Shown: in pieces, positions 7,955-15,797 of the stretch
Numbering within the stretch: the first letter of the stretch is position 1
Layout of the letters: each line of letters begins with the position of its first letter
Origin: Erythrobacter sp. WG
GTDB taxonomy: Bacteria > Pseudomonadota > Alphaproteobacteria > Sphingomonadales > Sphingomonadaceae
Reading direction: 5' to 3'
DNA: 64,000 nucleotides
Assembly: GCF_026586795.1 (NCBI RefSeq)
Contig: NZ_JAPFGY010000016.1
Span: forward strand, 1 to 64,000
Program-made: the position numbers and the translations under genes
Notes under the pieces: model-generated
The model's input: only the letters and a program-made list of their open reading frames with translations
What the model was told of the DNA's origin: nothing
The model's database searches: none

Positions 7955-8425
7955 TCAATTCAACTTTTCCGGCGGCGCGACCGGGAACGGCAGCGGGGCT
8001 ACGGCCACGCCCTCCTCGATCAGCGCCTTCGCCTCGGCGAGGCTCGCCTGGCCGTGGATCGGCGCCTCCTCGCGCTCGCCGTAATGCATCTTGCGGGTCT
8101 CCTCGGCGAACCTGTCGCCGACCCACGTGCTGTTCTTGAGCACCTCGGCCTGCACCTTGGCGAGCGCGGCGAGCGCCTGCTGCACCTCGGGGGGCATCGG
8201 TGTGTTGGCCATCGGCTGCGGCGCGGCTTGCGCAGGGAGCACCTCCTGCCGCTGGTTGCCCTTGGCGGGCACGGCGGGGGCCATCGGCGCCTTGGCAACC
8301 TCGGCCGAGCCGCAGGTGGGGCAAGCGAGCAGGCCGCGCACGCGCTGGTCCTCGAAGTCACCCGAGGAGCCGAACCACCCCTCGAAACGGTGGCCGCCGG
8401 AACAGGTCAGGTCGTAGACGATCAT
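7955..8425 (-). CDS. DUF1178 family protein
   Basis: A 156-residue protein of the DUF1178 family, function unknown. The N-terminus MIVYDLTCSGGHRFEGWF and a CPTC pair about 30 residues later look like a zinc ribbon (Cys8, His12, CPTCGS). A Pro/Ala/Gln-rich linker follows, then the conserved helical segment STWVGDRFAEETRKMHYGE. Its ATG overlaps the stop of the upstream amidase gene (ATGA), making it the last gene of a glutaredoxin-amidase-DUF1178 operon. The tRNA-Arg gene lies immediately downstream on the same strand. Confidence 0.88.
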   Translation of the reverse strand: MIVYDLTCSGGHRFEGWFGSSGDFEDQRVRGLLACPTCGSAEVAKAPMAPAVPAKGNQRQEVLPAQAAPQPMANTPMPPEVQQALAALAKVQAEVLKNSTWVGDRFAEETRKMHYGEREEAPIHGQASLAEAKALIEEGVAVAPLPFPVAPPEKLN

Positions 8426-9261
8426 GACACGTGCGATGTGACGATTTCCCGCCGGTTGGCAAGAGCGGGCACCTGCGCGCGCACGGCGGCGATGCGGGCG
8501 AGGTCAATGTCGCACAAGCCGAGGCCCGTCTCCTTCCCGCCCATGTCGAGCAGCACCTCGCCCCACGGATCGACGACGAGGCTGTGGCCGTAGGTCTCGC
8601 GCCCGTCCGCGTGGCGGCCGACCTGCGCGGCGGCGATGACGAAGGCCTGCGCCTCGATCGCGCGGGCGCGCAGCATGACGTGCCAGTGCGCTGCGCCGGT
8701 GGGCTTCGTGAAGGCGGCGGGGACGGCGATCGCGTCGCAGGCCCGGTCGCCCAGGGCGCCGAACAGCGCGGGGAAGCGCAGGTCATAGCAGACCGCAAGG
8801 CCGAGCCGGCCCACCGGCGTCTCCTCGACCGTGACCACCGCCGCGCCGGGCCGATAGGCGTTGCTTTCGCGCCAGCTCTCGCCGGTGGCGAGATCGACGT
8901 CGAACATATGGATCTTGTCGTAGATGACCGGCTCTGCCGCGCCGGGCGCGAACAGCATCGAACGATTGGCGTTCCGGTCGCCGCCCGCCGCCGCCGCCGC
9001 CACCGCCATTGACCCCAAGGCGATGGTGAGGCCCGTTTCCTCTGCCAGCCCGGCAAGCTGCGGCACGAAGGGCGATTGGTCCTGCGCAACGATCTTCGGC
9101 GCCGCCCGCGCCCGGTCGCGGTCCAGCAGGAGCGACATCTCGGGGGTAAAGAGCATCGCCGCCCCCTGCCCTGCCGCCGTATGCGCAGCCTGAACGATCG
9201 CCGCGAAATTGGCCTCGGGATCGATCCCCGAGGTCATTTGCAGAACGGCAATTGTCGGCAT
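8422..9261 (-). CDS. Nitrilase-family carbon-nitrogen hydrolase
   Basis: A 279-residue amidase of the nitrilase superfamily. The Glu-Lys-Cys triad is visible: Glu41 in LFTPEMS, Lys116 in YDKIHMFD and Cys158 in VCYDLRFP. The closest functional class I recognise is the Nit1/YafV-like omega-amidase or deaminated-glutathione amidase branch, which repairs products of transaminase side reactions. Coupling to a glutaredoxin gene fits a link to thiol metabolism, but this is inference. The ATG at 9261 overlaps the glutaredoxin stop by one base (TGATG), and the stop overlaps the DUF1178 start. The exact substrate is unknown. Confidence 0.88.
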   Translation of the reverse strand: MPTIAVLQMTSGIDPEANFAAIVQAAHTAAGQGAAMLFTPEMSLLLDRDRARAAPKIVAQDQSPFVPQLAGLAEETGLTIALGSMAVAAAAAGGDRNANRSMLFAPGAAEPVIYDKIHMFDVDLATGESWRESNAYRPGAAVVTVEETPVGRLGLAVCYDLRFPALFGALGDRACDAIAVPAAFTKPTGAAHWHVMLRARAIEAQAFVIAAAQVGRHADGRETYGHSLVVDPWGEVLLDMGGKETGLGLCDIDLARIAAVRAQVPALANRREIVTSHVS

Positions 9262-9524
9262 CAGCCCGCCAGCAGCGCGTCGAGCTTGCCGGCGCGCTCC
9301 AGCGCGGCGAGATCGTCGCTGCCGCCCACGTGGGTCTCGCCGATGAAGATCTGCGGCACGGTCATGGCATTCGGCGCGCGGGCAAGCATCTCGTCGCGCC
9401 CGGGGCCTCCAAGCGTGATATCGTGCTCGGTGAACTCCGCGCCCTTCTCGGTCAGCAGGCGCTTGGCGCGCACGCAGAAAGGACAGCCGAACTTGGTGTA
9501 GATATCGATCCTGGGGGCGGCCAT
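9261..9524 (-). CDS. grxC: Glutaredoxin 3
   Basis: A small cytoplasmic thiol-disulfide oxidoreductase, 87 residues, reduced by glutathione. The dithiol active site is Cys14-Pro-Phe-Cys17 in the context YTKFGCPFCVRAKRLL. The glutathione-binding TVP motif (MTVPQIFI) and the Gly-Gly pair (HVGGSDDL) follow at the usual places. The ATG at 9524 is preceded by AGAGG. It is the first gene of a three-gene overlapping operon and faces the hsp20 gene across a 151-base divergent regulatory region. Confidence 0.94.
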   Translation of the reverse strand: MAAPRIDIYTKFGCPFCVRAKRLLTEKGAEFTEHDITLGGPGRDEMLARAPNAMTVPQIFIGETHVGGSDDLAALERAGKLDALLAG

Positions 9525-9533
9525 TTGGCACCT

Positions 9534-9561
9534 CTTGAAAGCGTTTCTCGGAAAACCAGAT
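9534..9561 (+). promoter_or_regulatory. Candidate RpoH (sigma-32) heat-shock promoter
   Basis: CTTGAAA at 9534-9540 is separated by 15 bases from CCAGAT at 9556-9561. This resembles the sigma-32 pattern CTTGAAA-N(13-17)-CCCCATNT, with the -10 box only partly matching. Transcription would begin near 9567-9570 and give a leader of about 105 bases before hsp20, the size expected for the thermometer described next. Confidence 0.5.
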
Positions 9562-9574
9562 AAGGCCGGTCGCC

Positions 9575-9675
9575 GCGTTTCGCCAGTCTTAGGGAAACGC
9601 ACAAGGCGGCAAGGCGGGTGCTGCATCCGGCAGGCCCGCGTCAGACGAAAATCGCTCATCAGAGGATTTGTGCCC
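9575..9675 (+). promoter_or_regulatory. ROSE-like RNA thermometer in the hsp20 leader
   Basis: Three successive hairpins fill the leader. The first pairs GCGTTTC 9575-9581 with GAAACGC 9594-9600. The second pairs GCGGG/CCCGC (9614-9618/9635-9639) and, inside it, CTGC/GCAG (9621-9624/9630-9633). The third pairs 9649-9653 with 9665-9669 and 9655-9657 with 9662-9664, leaving G9654 bulged. The last hairpin buries the Shine-Dalgarno AGGA (9663-9666) against TCGCT (9652-9656), which matches the conserved ROSE motif U(U/C)GCU with its bulged G. ATG follows nine bases later. Heat would open the stem and allow translation, as known for rhizobial ROSE elements. Confidence 0.75.
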
Positions 9676-10143
9676 ATGTCCCGTTTCGATTTCACCCCCT
9701 ACCGCCGCTCCACCGTGGGCTTCGACCGCCTGTTCGACCTGCTCGAGAACCAGGCGCGGCTCAACGCGGGCGACAATTACCCCCCCTTCAACATCTCGCG
9801 CCGCGGCGAGGACAATTACCGCATCACGCTGGCCGTGGCGGGCTTCCGGCCGCAGGACATCGACATCACAGCGCAGCAGAACCTGCTGGTCGTGGCTGGC
9901 AAGAAGCGCGAGGAGGTCGAGGACGGCTCCGAGCTGATCCATGTCGGCATCGCCAACCGCGGCTTCGAGCGCCGCTTCGAGCTCGCCGATTTCGTGCGGG
10001 TCGAGCGTGCGGACCTTGCCGATGGCCTCCTGATCATCGACCTGGTGCGCGAGGTGCCCGATGCGATGAAGCCGCGCAAGATCGCGATCGGCGGCACCGC
10101 GACGCTGACTGCGGTGCCGACCGGCGAGAGCGACGCGGCCTGA
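9676..10143 (+). CDS. Hsp20/alpha-crystallin small heat-shock protein
   Basis: A 155-residue holdase chaperone of the IbpA/HspA class that binds unfolding proteins in the cytoplasm. The alpha-crystallin domain runs from about residue 38 (YPPFNISRRGEDNYRITLAVAG) to 130, with FERRFELADFVRV and the DGLLIIDLVRE strand. The C-terminal extension has the I-x-I-like anchor RKIAIGG. The ATG at 9676 lies nine bases after AGGA. The leader carries a candidate heat-shock promoter and a ROSE-like thermometer, so control at both transcription and translation is likely. A 12-bp hairpin follows the stop. Confidence 0.93.
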   Translation: MSRFDFTPYRRSTVGFDRLFDLLENQARLNAGDNYPPFNISRRGEDNYRITLAVAGFRPQDIDITAQQNLLVVAGKKREEVEDGSELIHVGIANRGFERRFELADFVRVERADLADGLLIIDLVREVPDAMKPRKIAIGGTATLTAVPTGESDAA

Positions 10144-10166
10144 ATTTTGCCGATGCTGAATTGAAT

Positions 10167-10194
10167 AGGGGGCGGACCTCGTGGTCCGCCCCCT
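10167..10194. terminator. Strong hairpin between convergent hsp20 and pyrG
   Basis: A perfect 12-bp inverted repeat, AGGGGGCGGACC (10167-10178) and its complement (10183-10194), with a TCGT tetraloop, lies 23 bases after the hsp20 stop. There is no T-run on either side, so it is either a terminator lacking a U-tract or a 3'-end stabiliser. Confidence 0.6.
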
Positions 10195-10561
10195 GCGACT
10201 TGCGTCGCCTCGCCTGGCCGTGTCCGTCCGGGTCGCAGAAGACTTACACAACCGGGCAAGCTCGTTATCGAGGACCGGTCGCCCGTGCCCGCCCGCCCCG
10301 CTTCGCCGGATGGGCGGAGACGTGCCACATTGGGCGTTCGAACCCTCACAAACGGTGAAACCCCGCCAGCGGTCTAATGCGGAATAGCGTTGCTGCGCAA
10401 GACTTATCTGCAAGTTCCGCAAGCTTGCCGGGTCGCAAGTCTGTGTTGCGAAACAAAGGATTGCAAAGCCTAGCTTATCGCGGGTGGCGGGTGTGCCCGC
10501 GGCAATGCGGAAATGATCGCCGGCCGGAAGTTACCCACGGGAAATCGCCCGGCCGAACGCC
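10195..10561. other. 367-base convergent intergenic region without a recognised gene
   Basis: No ORF with family features and no tRNA, tmRNA, SRP RNA or RNase P signature is seen on either strand. Visible structure: CTGCGAC (10193-10199) can pair with GTCGCAG (10232-10238), and CTCG-TTAT-CGAG forms a short hairpin at about 10262-10273. The decamer CCGGGTCGCA occurs twice exactly 200 bases apart (10228 and 10428). A TTCGAAC stretch near 10338 looks like a tRNA T-loop but has no cloverleaf around it. A small RNA is possible but unsupported. Confidence 0.4.
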
Positions 10562-12199
10562 TCAGACGAGTCGCGATTGCTCCAGCGCGGCGGCGATGAA
10601 GCCGGCGAACAGCGGGTGCGGATCGAAGGGGCGCGACTTCAGCTCCGGGTGGAACTGCACGCCGACGAACCACGGATGGTCGGGCCGCTCGACGATCTCG
10701 GGCAGCAGCCCGTCGGGGCTCATGCCGGCAAAGATCAGGCCCTGTTTCTCGAGCGGCTCGATGAAGGCGCTGTTGACCTCGTAACGGTGGCGGTGCCGCT
10801 CGGAGATGAGCTCCGCGCCGCCATAGATGCGCGAGGTGTGGCTGTTGGGGCTCAATTTGGCCGGATAGGCCCCGAGCCGCATCGTGCCGCCCAGGTCCCC
10901 GCCCTCGGCGCGGCTCTGGAGGCCTTCCTTGCTCATCCACTCGGTGATGATGCCCACCACCGGCGTGTCGGTCGGGCCGAATTCGGTCGAGGAGGCCTTC
11001 TCGAACCCCGCCGCGCGAGCGCCCTCGATGCAGGCCATCTGCATCCCCAGGCAGATGCCGAAGAACGGGATGTTGCGGGTGCGGGCGAAGCGCACGCTCG
11101 CGATCTTGCCCTCGCTCCCGCGCTCGCCGAAGCCGCCGGGCACGAGGATGCCGTGCATGGGCTCCAGCGCGGCGATGATCTGGCTGTCGTCCTCGCCCTC
11201 GAAGATCTCGGCGTCGATCCACTTGATGTTGACCTTGACCCGGTTGGCGAGCCCGCCGTGGATCAGCGCCTCGTTCAAGCTCTTGTAGGCATCGGGCAGG
11301 CCCACATACTTGCCGACGACGGCGATGGTAACTTCGCCCTCGGGATTGAAATGACGATCGGTCACGTCTGTCCACGAGGTGAGGTCGGGCTCGGGCGCAT
11401 CGGTGATGCCGAAGGCGCGCAGCACCTCGCGGTCGAGGCCCTCGGCATGGTATTGCTGCGGCACCGAATAGATCGAGGGCGCATCCAGCGCCGGGATCAC
11501 CGCCTCAGGCCGCACGTTGCAGAACTGCGCGATCTTGCGCCGGTCGCTCTCCGGGATGGGGTGCTCGGCGCGGCACAGCAGGATGTCGGGCTTGATCCCC
11601 AATGCGGCCAGCTCGCGCACCGAGTGCTGGGTCGGCTTGGTCTTCAGCTCGCCCGCGGCCTTGATGTAGGGCACCAGCGTCACGTGGACGCTGACCGTCT
11701 GCCACGGCTCGAGCTCGTTCCTGAGCTGGCGGATCGCCTCCATGAAGGGCAGGCTCTCGATGTCGCCCACCGTCCCGCCGATCTCGCACAGGATGAAGTC
11801 GTTGTCGCCCTGGTCGGCGAGGGCGAATTCCTTGATCGCGTCGGTGACGTGCGGGATCACCTGCACCGTCGCGCCGAGATAGTCGCCGCGCCGCTCGCGG
11901 GCGATGATGTCGCGGTAGATGCGCCCCGAGGTGATGTTGTCGCTCTGGCGCGAGGAGACGCCGGTGAAGCGCTCGTAATGCCCCAGATCGAGGTCGGTCT
12001 CCGCGCCGTCGTCGGTCACGTAGACCTCGCCGTGCTGGTAGGGGCTCATCGTGCCCGGATCGACGTTGAGGTAGGGGTCGAACTTGCGGATGCGGACCTT
12101 GTAGCCGCGCGCCTGGAGCAGCGCCGCGAGCGATGCCGCCATGAGACCTTTGCCGAGCGAGGAAACCACGCCGCCGGTGATGAAAATGAACCGCGCCAT
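10562..12199 (-). CDS. pyrG: CTP synthase
   Basis: A 545-residue CTP synthase that converts UTP to CTP with ATP and glutamine, the last step of pyrimidine nucleotide synthesis. The N-terminal synthetase domain has the P-loop [13 protein letters not shown] and the UTP/allosteric segment [19 protein letters not shown]. The C-terminal class I glutaminase domain has the nucleophile loop [14 protein letters not shown] and the His/Glu pair in VQFHPELKS. Length and order match the family. It is the third gene of tpiA-secG-pyrG, with about 127 bases after secG. Confidence 0.97.
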   Translation of the reverse strand: MARFIFITGGVVSSLGKGLMAASLAALLQARGYKVRIRKFDPYLNVDPGTMSPYQHGEVYVTDDGAETDLDLGHYERFTGVSSRQSDNITSGRIYRDIIARERRGDYLGATVQVIPHVTDAIKEFALADQGDNDFILCEIGGTVGDIESLPFMEAIRQLRNELEPWQTVSVHVTLVPYIKAAGELKTKPTQHSVRELAALGIKPDILLCRAEHPIPESDRRKIAQFCNVRPEAVIPALDAPSIYSVPQQYHAEGLDREVLRAFGITDAPEPDLTSWTDVTDRHFNPEGEVTIAVVGKYVGLPDAYKSLNEALIHGGLANRVKVNIKWIDAEIFEGEDDSQIIAALEPMHGILVPGGFGERGSEGKIASVRFARTRNIPFFGICLGMQMACIEGARAAGFEKASSTEFGPTDTPVVGIITEWMSKEGLQSRAEGGDLGGTMRLGAYPAKLSPNSHTSRIYGGAELISERHRHRYEVNSAFIEPLEKQGLIFAGMSPDGLLPEIVERPDHPWFVGVQFHPELKSRPFDPHPLFAGFIAAALEQSRLV

Positions 12200-12326
12200 G
12201 GGATTCGGGCCTTAAGCAAACAAGCGGATTCGGGGCAAGCGGATTGCACCGCGCCAAGGCGGCGCCATCCACAGTGCCGTCGAACAGGGGAGCAGGCGGA
12301 CCGCGCACGGCCCGCCGGGTTGCGTT

Positions 12327-12716
12327 TTACTGCGCGGGCGCAGCCGGGGCGGCGGGCGCCGTGCCGTTGCCTGCCGGAGCGGGCGCCGGGACCGACGGAG
12401 CCGGAACCGCCGCCGGATCGGCGAGCGGGTCGATCGGCGCTGCGGGCACAGTGCGATCGAGCGTGCTGGTCACCCCGCCCACCCGGCTTTCGCGCACCGC
12501 GAGCGCGGCAAGCACGATCGAGAGCGAGACGAAGGCGATCGCCAGCCATTTGGTAGAACGGGTCAGGAAGTCCGCCGCTCCGCGCGCGCCGAAAGCGCCC
12601 CCCGGGCTCGAGCCGATGCCGAGGCCGCCCCCTTCGGAGCGCTGCATCAGCACGACGCCGACCAGCGCTGCGGCGATGATCGCCTGGATCACGGAAAGGA
12701 ACAGGAAGATCGACAT
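12327..12716 (-). CDS. secG: Preprotein translocase subunit SecG
   Basis: A 129-residue small subunit of the SecYEG channel in the inner membrane. It has two transmembrane helices (about residues 4-24 and 52-72) separated by the conserved loop VLMQRSEGGGLGIGSSPGGAFGARGA. A long Ala/Pro-rich C-terminal tail follows, typical of alphaproteobacterial SecG and of low conservation. The ATG at 12716 places MSIFLFLSVIQ at the N-terminus as in relatives; the longer frame adds a charged non-family lead. It lies between tpiA and pyrG, a conserved order. Confidence 0.9.
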   Translation of the reverse strand: MSIFLFLSVIQAIIAAALVGVVLMQRSEGGGLGIGSSPGGAFGARGAADFLTRSTKWLAIAFVSLSIVLAALAVRESRVGGVTSTLDRTVPAAPIDPLADPAAVPAPSVPAPAPAGNGTAPAAPAAPAQ

Positions 12717-12829
12717 GGAAAGGTCTCGCGGGAGCGGGGCGCGTTTCCACACGCCCGGTTGTCATTTGCGCGCCATGTAGGGCCGCTTTCCCCGCGCGGC
12801 AAGCCCGGCGGGGGAAAGCCGTGCCCGGC

Positions 12830-13603
12830 TCAGCTTTCGAGCGGGTCGCTCGCGGCGAGCGCGATGCCCATGAAGCTGTCGGCGGTGAGGCTCGCCCCGC
12901 CCACCAGCGCGCCACGCACCTCGGGCACGGCGAAGATCGCCGCCGCGTTGTCGGGCTTCACCGAACCGCCATAGAGGATGCGCACCTCGGGACCGTGCTC
13001 CTCGCCCAGCAGCTCGACCAGCAGCGCGCGGACCTCGCCGTGCATGGCGGCGATATCGTCCGTTGTGGCGGCGACGCCGGTGCCGATCGCCCAGATCGGC
13101 TCGTAGGCGATGCACAGGCGGTCGGCGATGTCGGCGGGCATGGCGTCCACCGGCGGCAGCGAGGCGGTGAGCTGGGCGCGCACGAAGGCGGCCGCGCCGC
13201 CCGATTCGCGGGTTTCCAGTGTCTCGCCGCAGCACATGATGACCCTGAGACCCGCCGCCAAGGCCGCCTCGGCCTTGGCGCGCACGAGCGCGTCGCTCTC
13301 GCCATGGTCCTGGCGCCGCTCGGAGTGGCCGAGGATGACGAAGGTCGCCCCTGCATCGGCGATCATCGCCGCCGAGATGTCGCCGGTGTGCGCCCCGCCC
13401 TCGGCATGGTGGCAATCCTGCGCGCCGACGGCGATCTGCTCGGCCTCGCGATGGATCGGGTGGATCAGCGTGTAAGGCGGCGCCAGCGCCACCTCGACCT
13501 TGGTGAGACGCTGGGCGGCACGATCGATGGCGCGCGCTTCGGACAGCATCGCGCGGGTGCCATGCATCTTCCAGTTTCCGACGATATAGGGTCGGCGGGT
13601 CAT
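12830..13603 (-). CDS. tpiA: Triosephosphate isomerase
   Basis: A 257-residue (beta/alpha)8 enzyme that interconverts dihydroxyacetone phosphate and glyceraldehyde 3-phosphate in glycolysis and gluconeogenesis. The catalytic residues are in place: Asn10 and Lys12 (GNWKMHG), His93 (LGHSERR) and Glu168 (AYEPIWAIGTG). The phosphate-binding loops are ILYGGSVKPDNA and GALVGGASL. Full length. It is divergent from ppiD across about 250 bases and heads the tpiA-secG-pyrG set. Confidence 0.97.
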   Translation of the reverse strand: MTRRPYIVGNWKMHGTRAMLSEARAIDRAAQRLTKVEVALAPPYTLIHPIHREAEQIAVGAQDCHHAEGGAHTGDISAAMIADAGATFVILGHSERRQDHGESDALVRAKAEAALAAGLRVIMCCGETLETRESGGAAAFVRAQLTASLPPVDAMPADIADRLCIAYEPIWAIGTGVAATTDDIAAMHGEVRALLVELLGEEHGPEVRILYGGSVKPDNAAAIFAVPEVRGALVGGASLTADSFMGIALAASDPLES

Positions 13604-13857
13604 GCGTTCAGTCCTGCACTTCGAGAAAGGGAGAGGGGTGTGCCCGGGGGCCGTGCGATTCTCGGATCGGCTGTAGTGTCCCCGGGCCGCGTCCGCTAGC
13701 CGTCGGCGTTACGCCTGTCAAAAGCCGCGCTCACCTGTTGCCGCGCGGTCGCAGGGGCTCTAAAGCGCGCCCTGCACCGTGCCCCGTCCGGGGTGCGGCA
13801 CCCCTGGCGCCGCGCGCGTCCCGCCTTCTGCCAGCCTCGACACGGGTCCCGACACAG

Positions 13858-15789
13858 ATGATTTCCTTCTTCCGCCGCTTCTTCGCCTCCAAGATCGGCC
13901 TGCCGATCGTTCTCGCCTTCCTCGGGCTGATGGCGCTCGCCTTCGCGGCGTCCGACATCACCGGCGCGACTTTCGGGGGCGTGGCGAACGGCGACCGGAT
14001 CGCGGTGGTCGGCGGCAGGGCGGTGCCGGTCGCCGAACTCGACATCGCGATGAACAATGCGCTCGATCAGGTGCGCCAGCAGAACCCGACGCTGACCATG
14101 CCCGAATTCGTCGCGCAGGGCGGCTTCGATCAGGTGGTCGATCAGTTGATCGATCGGTTTGCGGTGGGCGAATATGCGCGCCGCCATGGCTTGAGGGCCG
14201 GCGAGAATCTGGTGAACAGCGAGATCCTCAAGATCCCCGCCTTCCTCGGCGTGACCGGCAAGTTCGACGAGCAGGCCTATCTGGGCGCGCTGCGCTCGCG
14301 CGGGCTGACCGATCAGGTGTTCCGCCGCGACCTGGCCGATGGTTTGCTCGACCAGCAATTGCTGCGCCCAGCGATCGCCGCGCCGCGGTTGCCCGAGAAG
14401 GTTGCGCGCCAGTATGCCGCGCTGGTGCTGGAGAAGCGCCGGGGCGACATTGCGCTGATTCCCTCGGCGGCCTTCGCGCCGGCGGGCAACCCCACCAACG
14501 GGCAGCTTTCCGCCTGGTATTCCGAGAACCGCACCGCCTTCATCCGCCCGGAACGCCGCACGCTGCGCTTCGCGGTGTTCAGCGCCGACAGCCTCAAGGT
14601 CGACGCCGCGCCGACCGCCGCCGAGATCGCCGCGCGCTACCAGAAGGATGCCGCGAAGTATGCGGCGAGCGAGAAGCGCGCGATCACCAGCTTCGTCGTG
14701 CCCACCCAGGACGCCGCCCGTGCGCTGACCGCGCGAATCCGCGGCGGCGCGTCGCTCGAGACGGTCGCGCGCGAAGCCGGCTTCAGCGCCGCCAAGGGCG
14801 AGGCGCGCGAGCGTGCGGCGCTCGGCAATACGACCAGCGCGGCCTTTGCCACCAATGCCTTCGCCGCTGCCGAGGGCGCCGTGATCGAGCCCGCGCAGGG
14901 CGCGCTCGGCTGGTATGTCGCCCGGGTCGACCGGATCGAGCGCACCCCGGCGCGCACCCTCGCCCAGGCCACCCCGGAGATCACCCAGGCACTCACCGCC
15001 GAAAAGCGCGCCGCCGCGATTGCCGACCGGGTCTCGCAGATCGAGGGCGAGGTCGACGGCGGCACCGCGCTCGCCGACGTCGCCAAGGATTACGGCCTCA
15101 CCGTCGAGACCACCCCGCCCCTGCTCGCCAACGGCACCGTGTTCGGGCAGCCGGGCGCGCAGATCGTGCCGCAGCTCGCCCCCGTGCTCCAGACCGCGTT
15201 CCAGATGGAGGAGAGCGAACCGCAGCTCGCCGAAGTGGTGCCGGGCCAGGACTTCGTGATCTTCGAGGTCGCGCGCATCGAGGAGGCCGCGGCCCCGCCG
15301 CTCGGCGAGGTGCGCGAGGCGGCCGTCGCGGCATGGAAGCGCGCGCAGGGCGCCGTGCTTGCCAAGCAGGCCGCCGACCGCATTCTCGCCAAGGTGCGCG
15401 GCGGGACGTCGCTCGATGCGGCGCTCGCGGCCGAGCAGAAGCCCTTCGAGCGCGAGCGGATCGACCTCACGCGGCGGCAGCTTCTCTCCCAGCAGCGCCA
15501 GCGCGTGCCCCCGCCGCTTGTGCTGATGTTCAGCATGGCCAAGGGCACCGCCAAGGTTCTGGAGGCGCCGGGCAACCTTGGCTGGTTTGTCGTCAACCTC
15601 GAGGACATCACCACCCTGCCGGTCGACAGCGAGCCCGGACTGGTCGGGCAGACCCGCCAGCAGCTCGGCCAAGCGCTGACCGGGGAATATGCCCGCCAGG
15701 CTTCGGCCGCGATGCGCAAGGAGCTGGGCGTCACCCGCAACGACGCGTCGCTCGCCGCCGTGCGCAAGCGGCTGGTCGGCGACCAGTAA
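13858..15789 (+). CDS. ppiD: PpiD-like periplasmic peptidyl-prolyl isomerase/chaperone
   Basis: A 643-residue inner-membrane-anchored folding factor. An N-terminal MISFFRRFFASK is followed by one transmembrane helix (about 13-35). Next comes a SurA_N-like helical chaperone region (about 50-200) and a parvulin-type segment (about 240-390) containing FVVPTQDAARALTARI. The C-terminal helical arm follows. The parvulin domain looks weakly conserved, so chaperone function may dominate as in E. coli PpiD. The ATG at 13858 is the only start that gives the basic-TM N-terminus. It is followed after eight bases by trpE, an arrangement I associate with sphingomonads. Confidence 0.85.
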   Translation: MISFFRRFFASKIGLPIVLAFLGLMALAFAASDITGATFGGVANGDRIAVVGGRAVPVAELDIAMNNALDQVRQQNPTLTMPEFVAQGGFDQVVDQLIDRFAVGEYARRHGLRAGENLVNSEILKIPAFLGVTGKFDEQAYLGALRSRGLTDQVFRRDLADGLLDQQLLRPAIAAPRLPEKVARQYAALVLEKRRGDIALIPSAAFAPAGNPTNGQLSAWYSENRTAFIRPERRTLRFAVFSADSLKVDAAPTAAEIAARYQKDAAKYAASEKRAITSFVVPTQDAARALTARIRGGASLETVAREAGFSAAKGEARERAALGNTTSAAFATNAFAAAEGAVIEPAQGALGWYVARVDRIERTPARTLAQATPEITQALTAEKRAAAIADRVSQIEGEVDGGTALADVAKDYGLTVETTPPLLANGTVFGQPGAQIVPQLAPVLQTAFQMEESEPQLAEVVPGQDFVIFEVARIEEAAAPPLGEVREAAVAAWKRAQGAVLAKQAADRILAKVRGGTSLDAALAAEQKPFERERIDLTRRQLLSQQRQRVPPPLVLMFSMAKGTAKVLEAPGNLGWFVVNLEDITTLPVDSEPGLVGQTRQQLGQALTGEYARQASAAMRKELGVTRNDASLAAVRKRLVGDQ

Positions 15790-15797
15790 GGCAGCCC

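Noticed and set aside
10330..10350. TTCGAAC T-loop-like sequence as a possible tRNA or tmRNA
   Set aside because: The flanks do not form a 5-bp T-stem with a 7-base loop, and no acceptor stem, anticodon arm or tag-peptide frame is found nearby.
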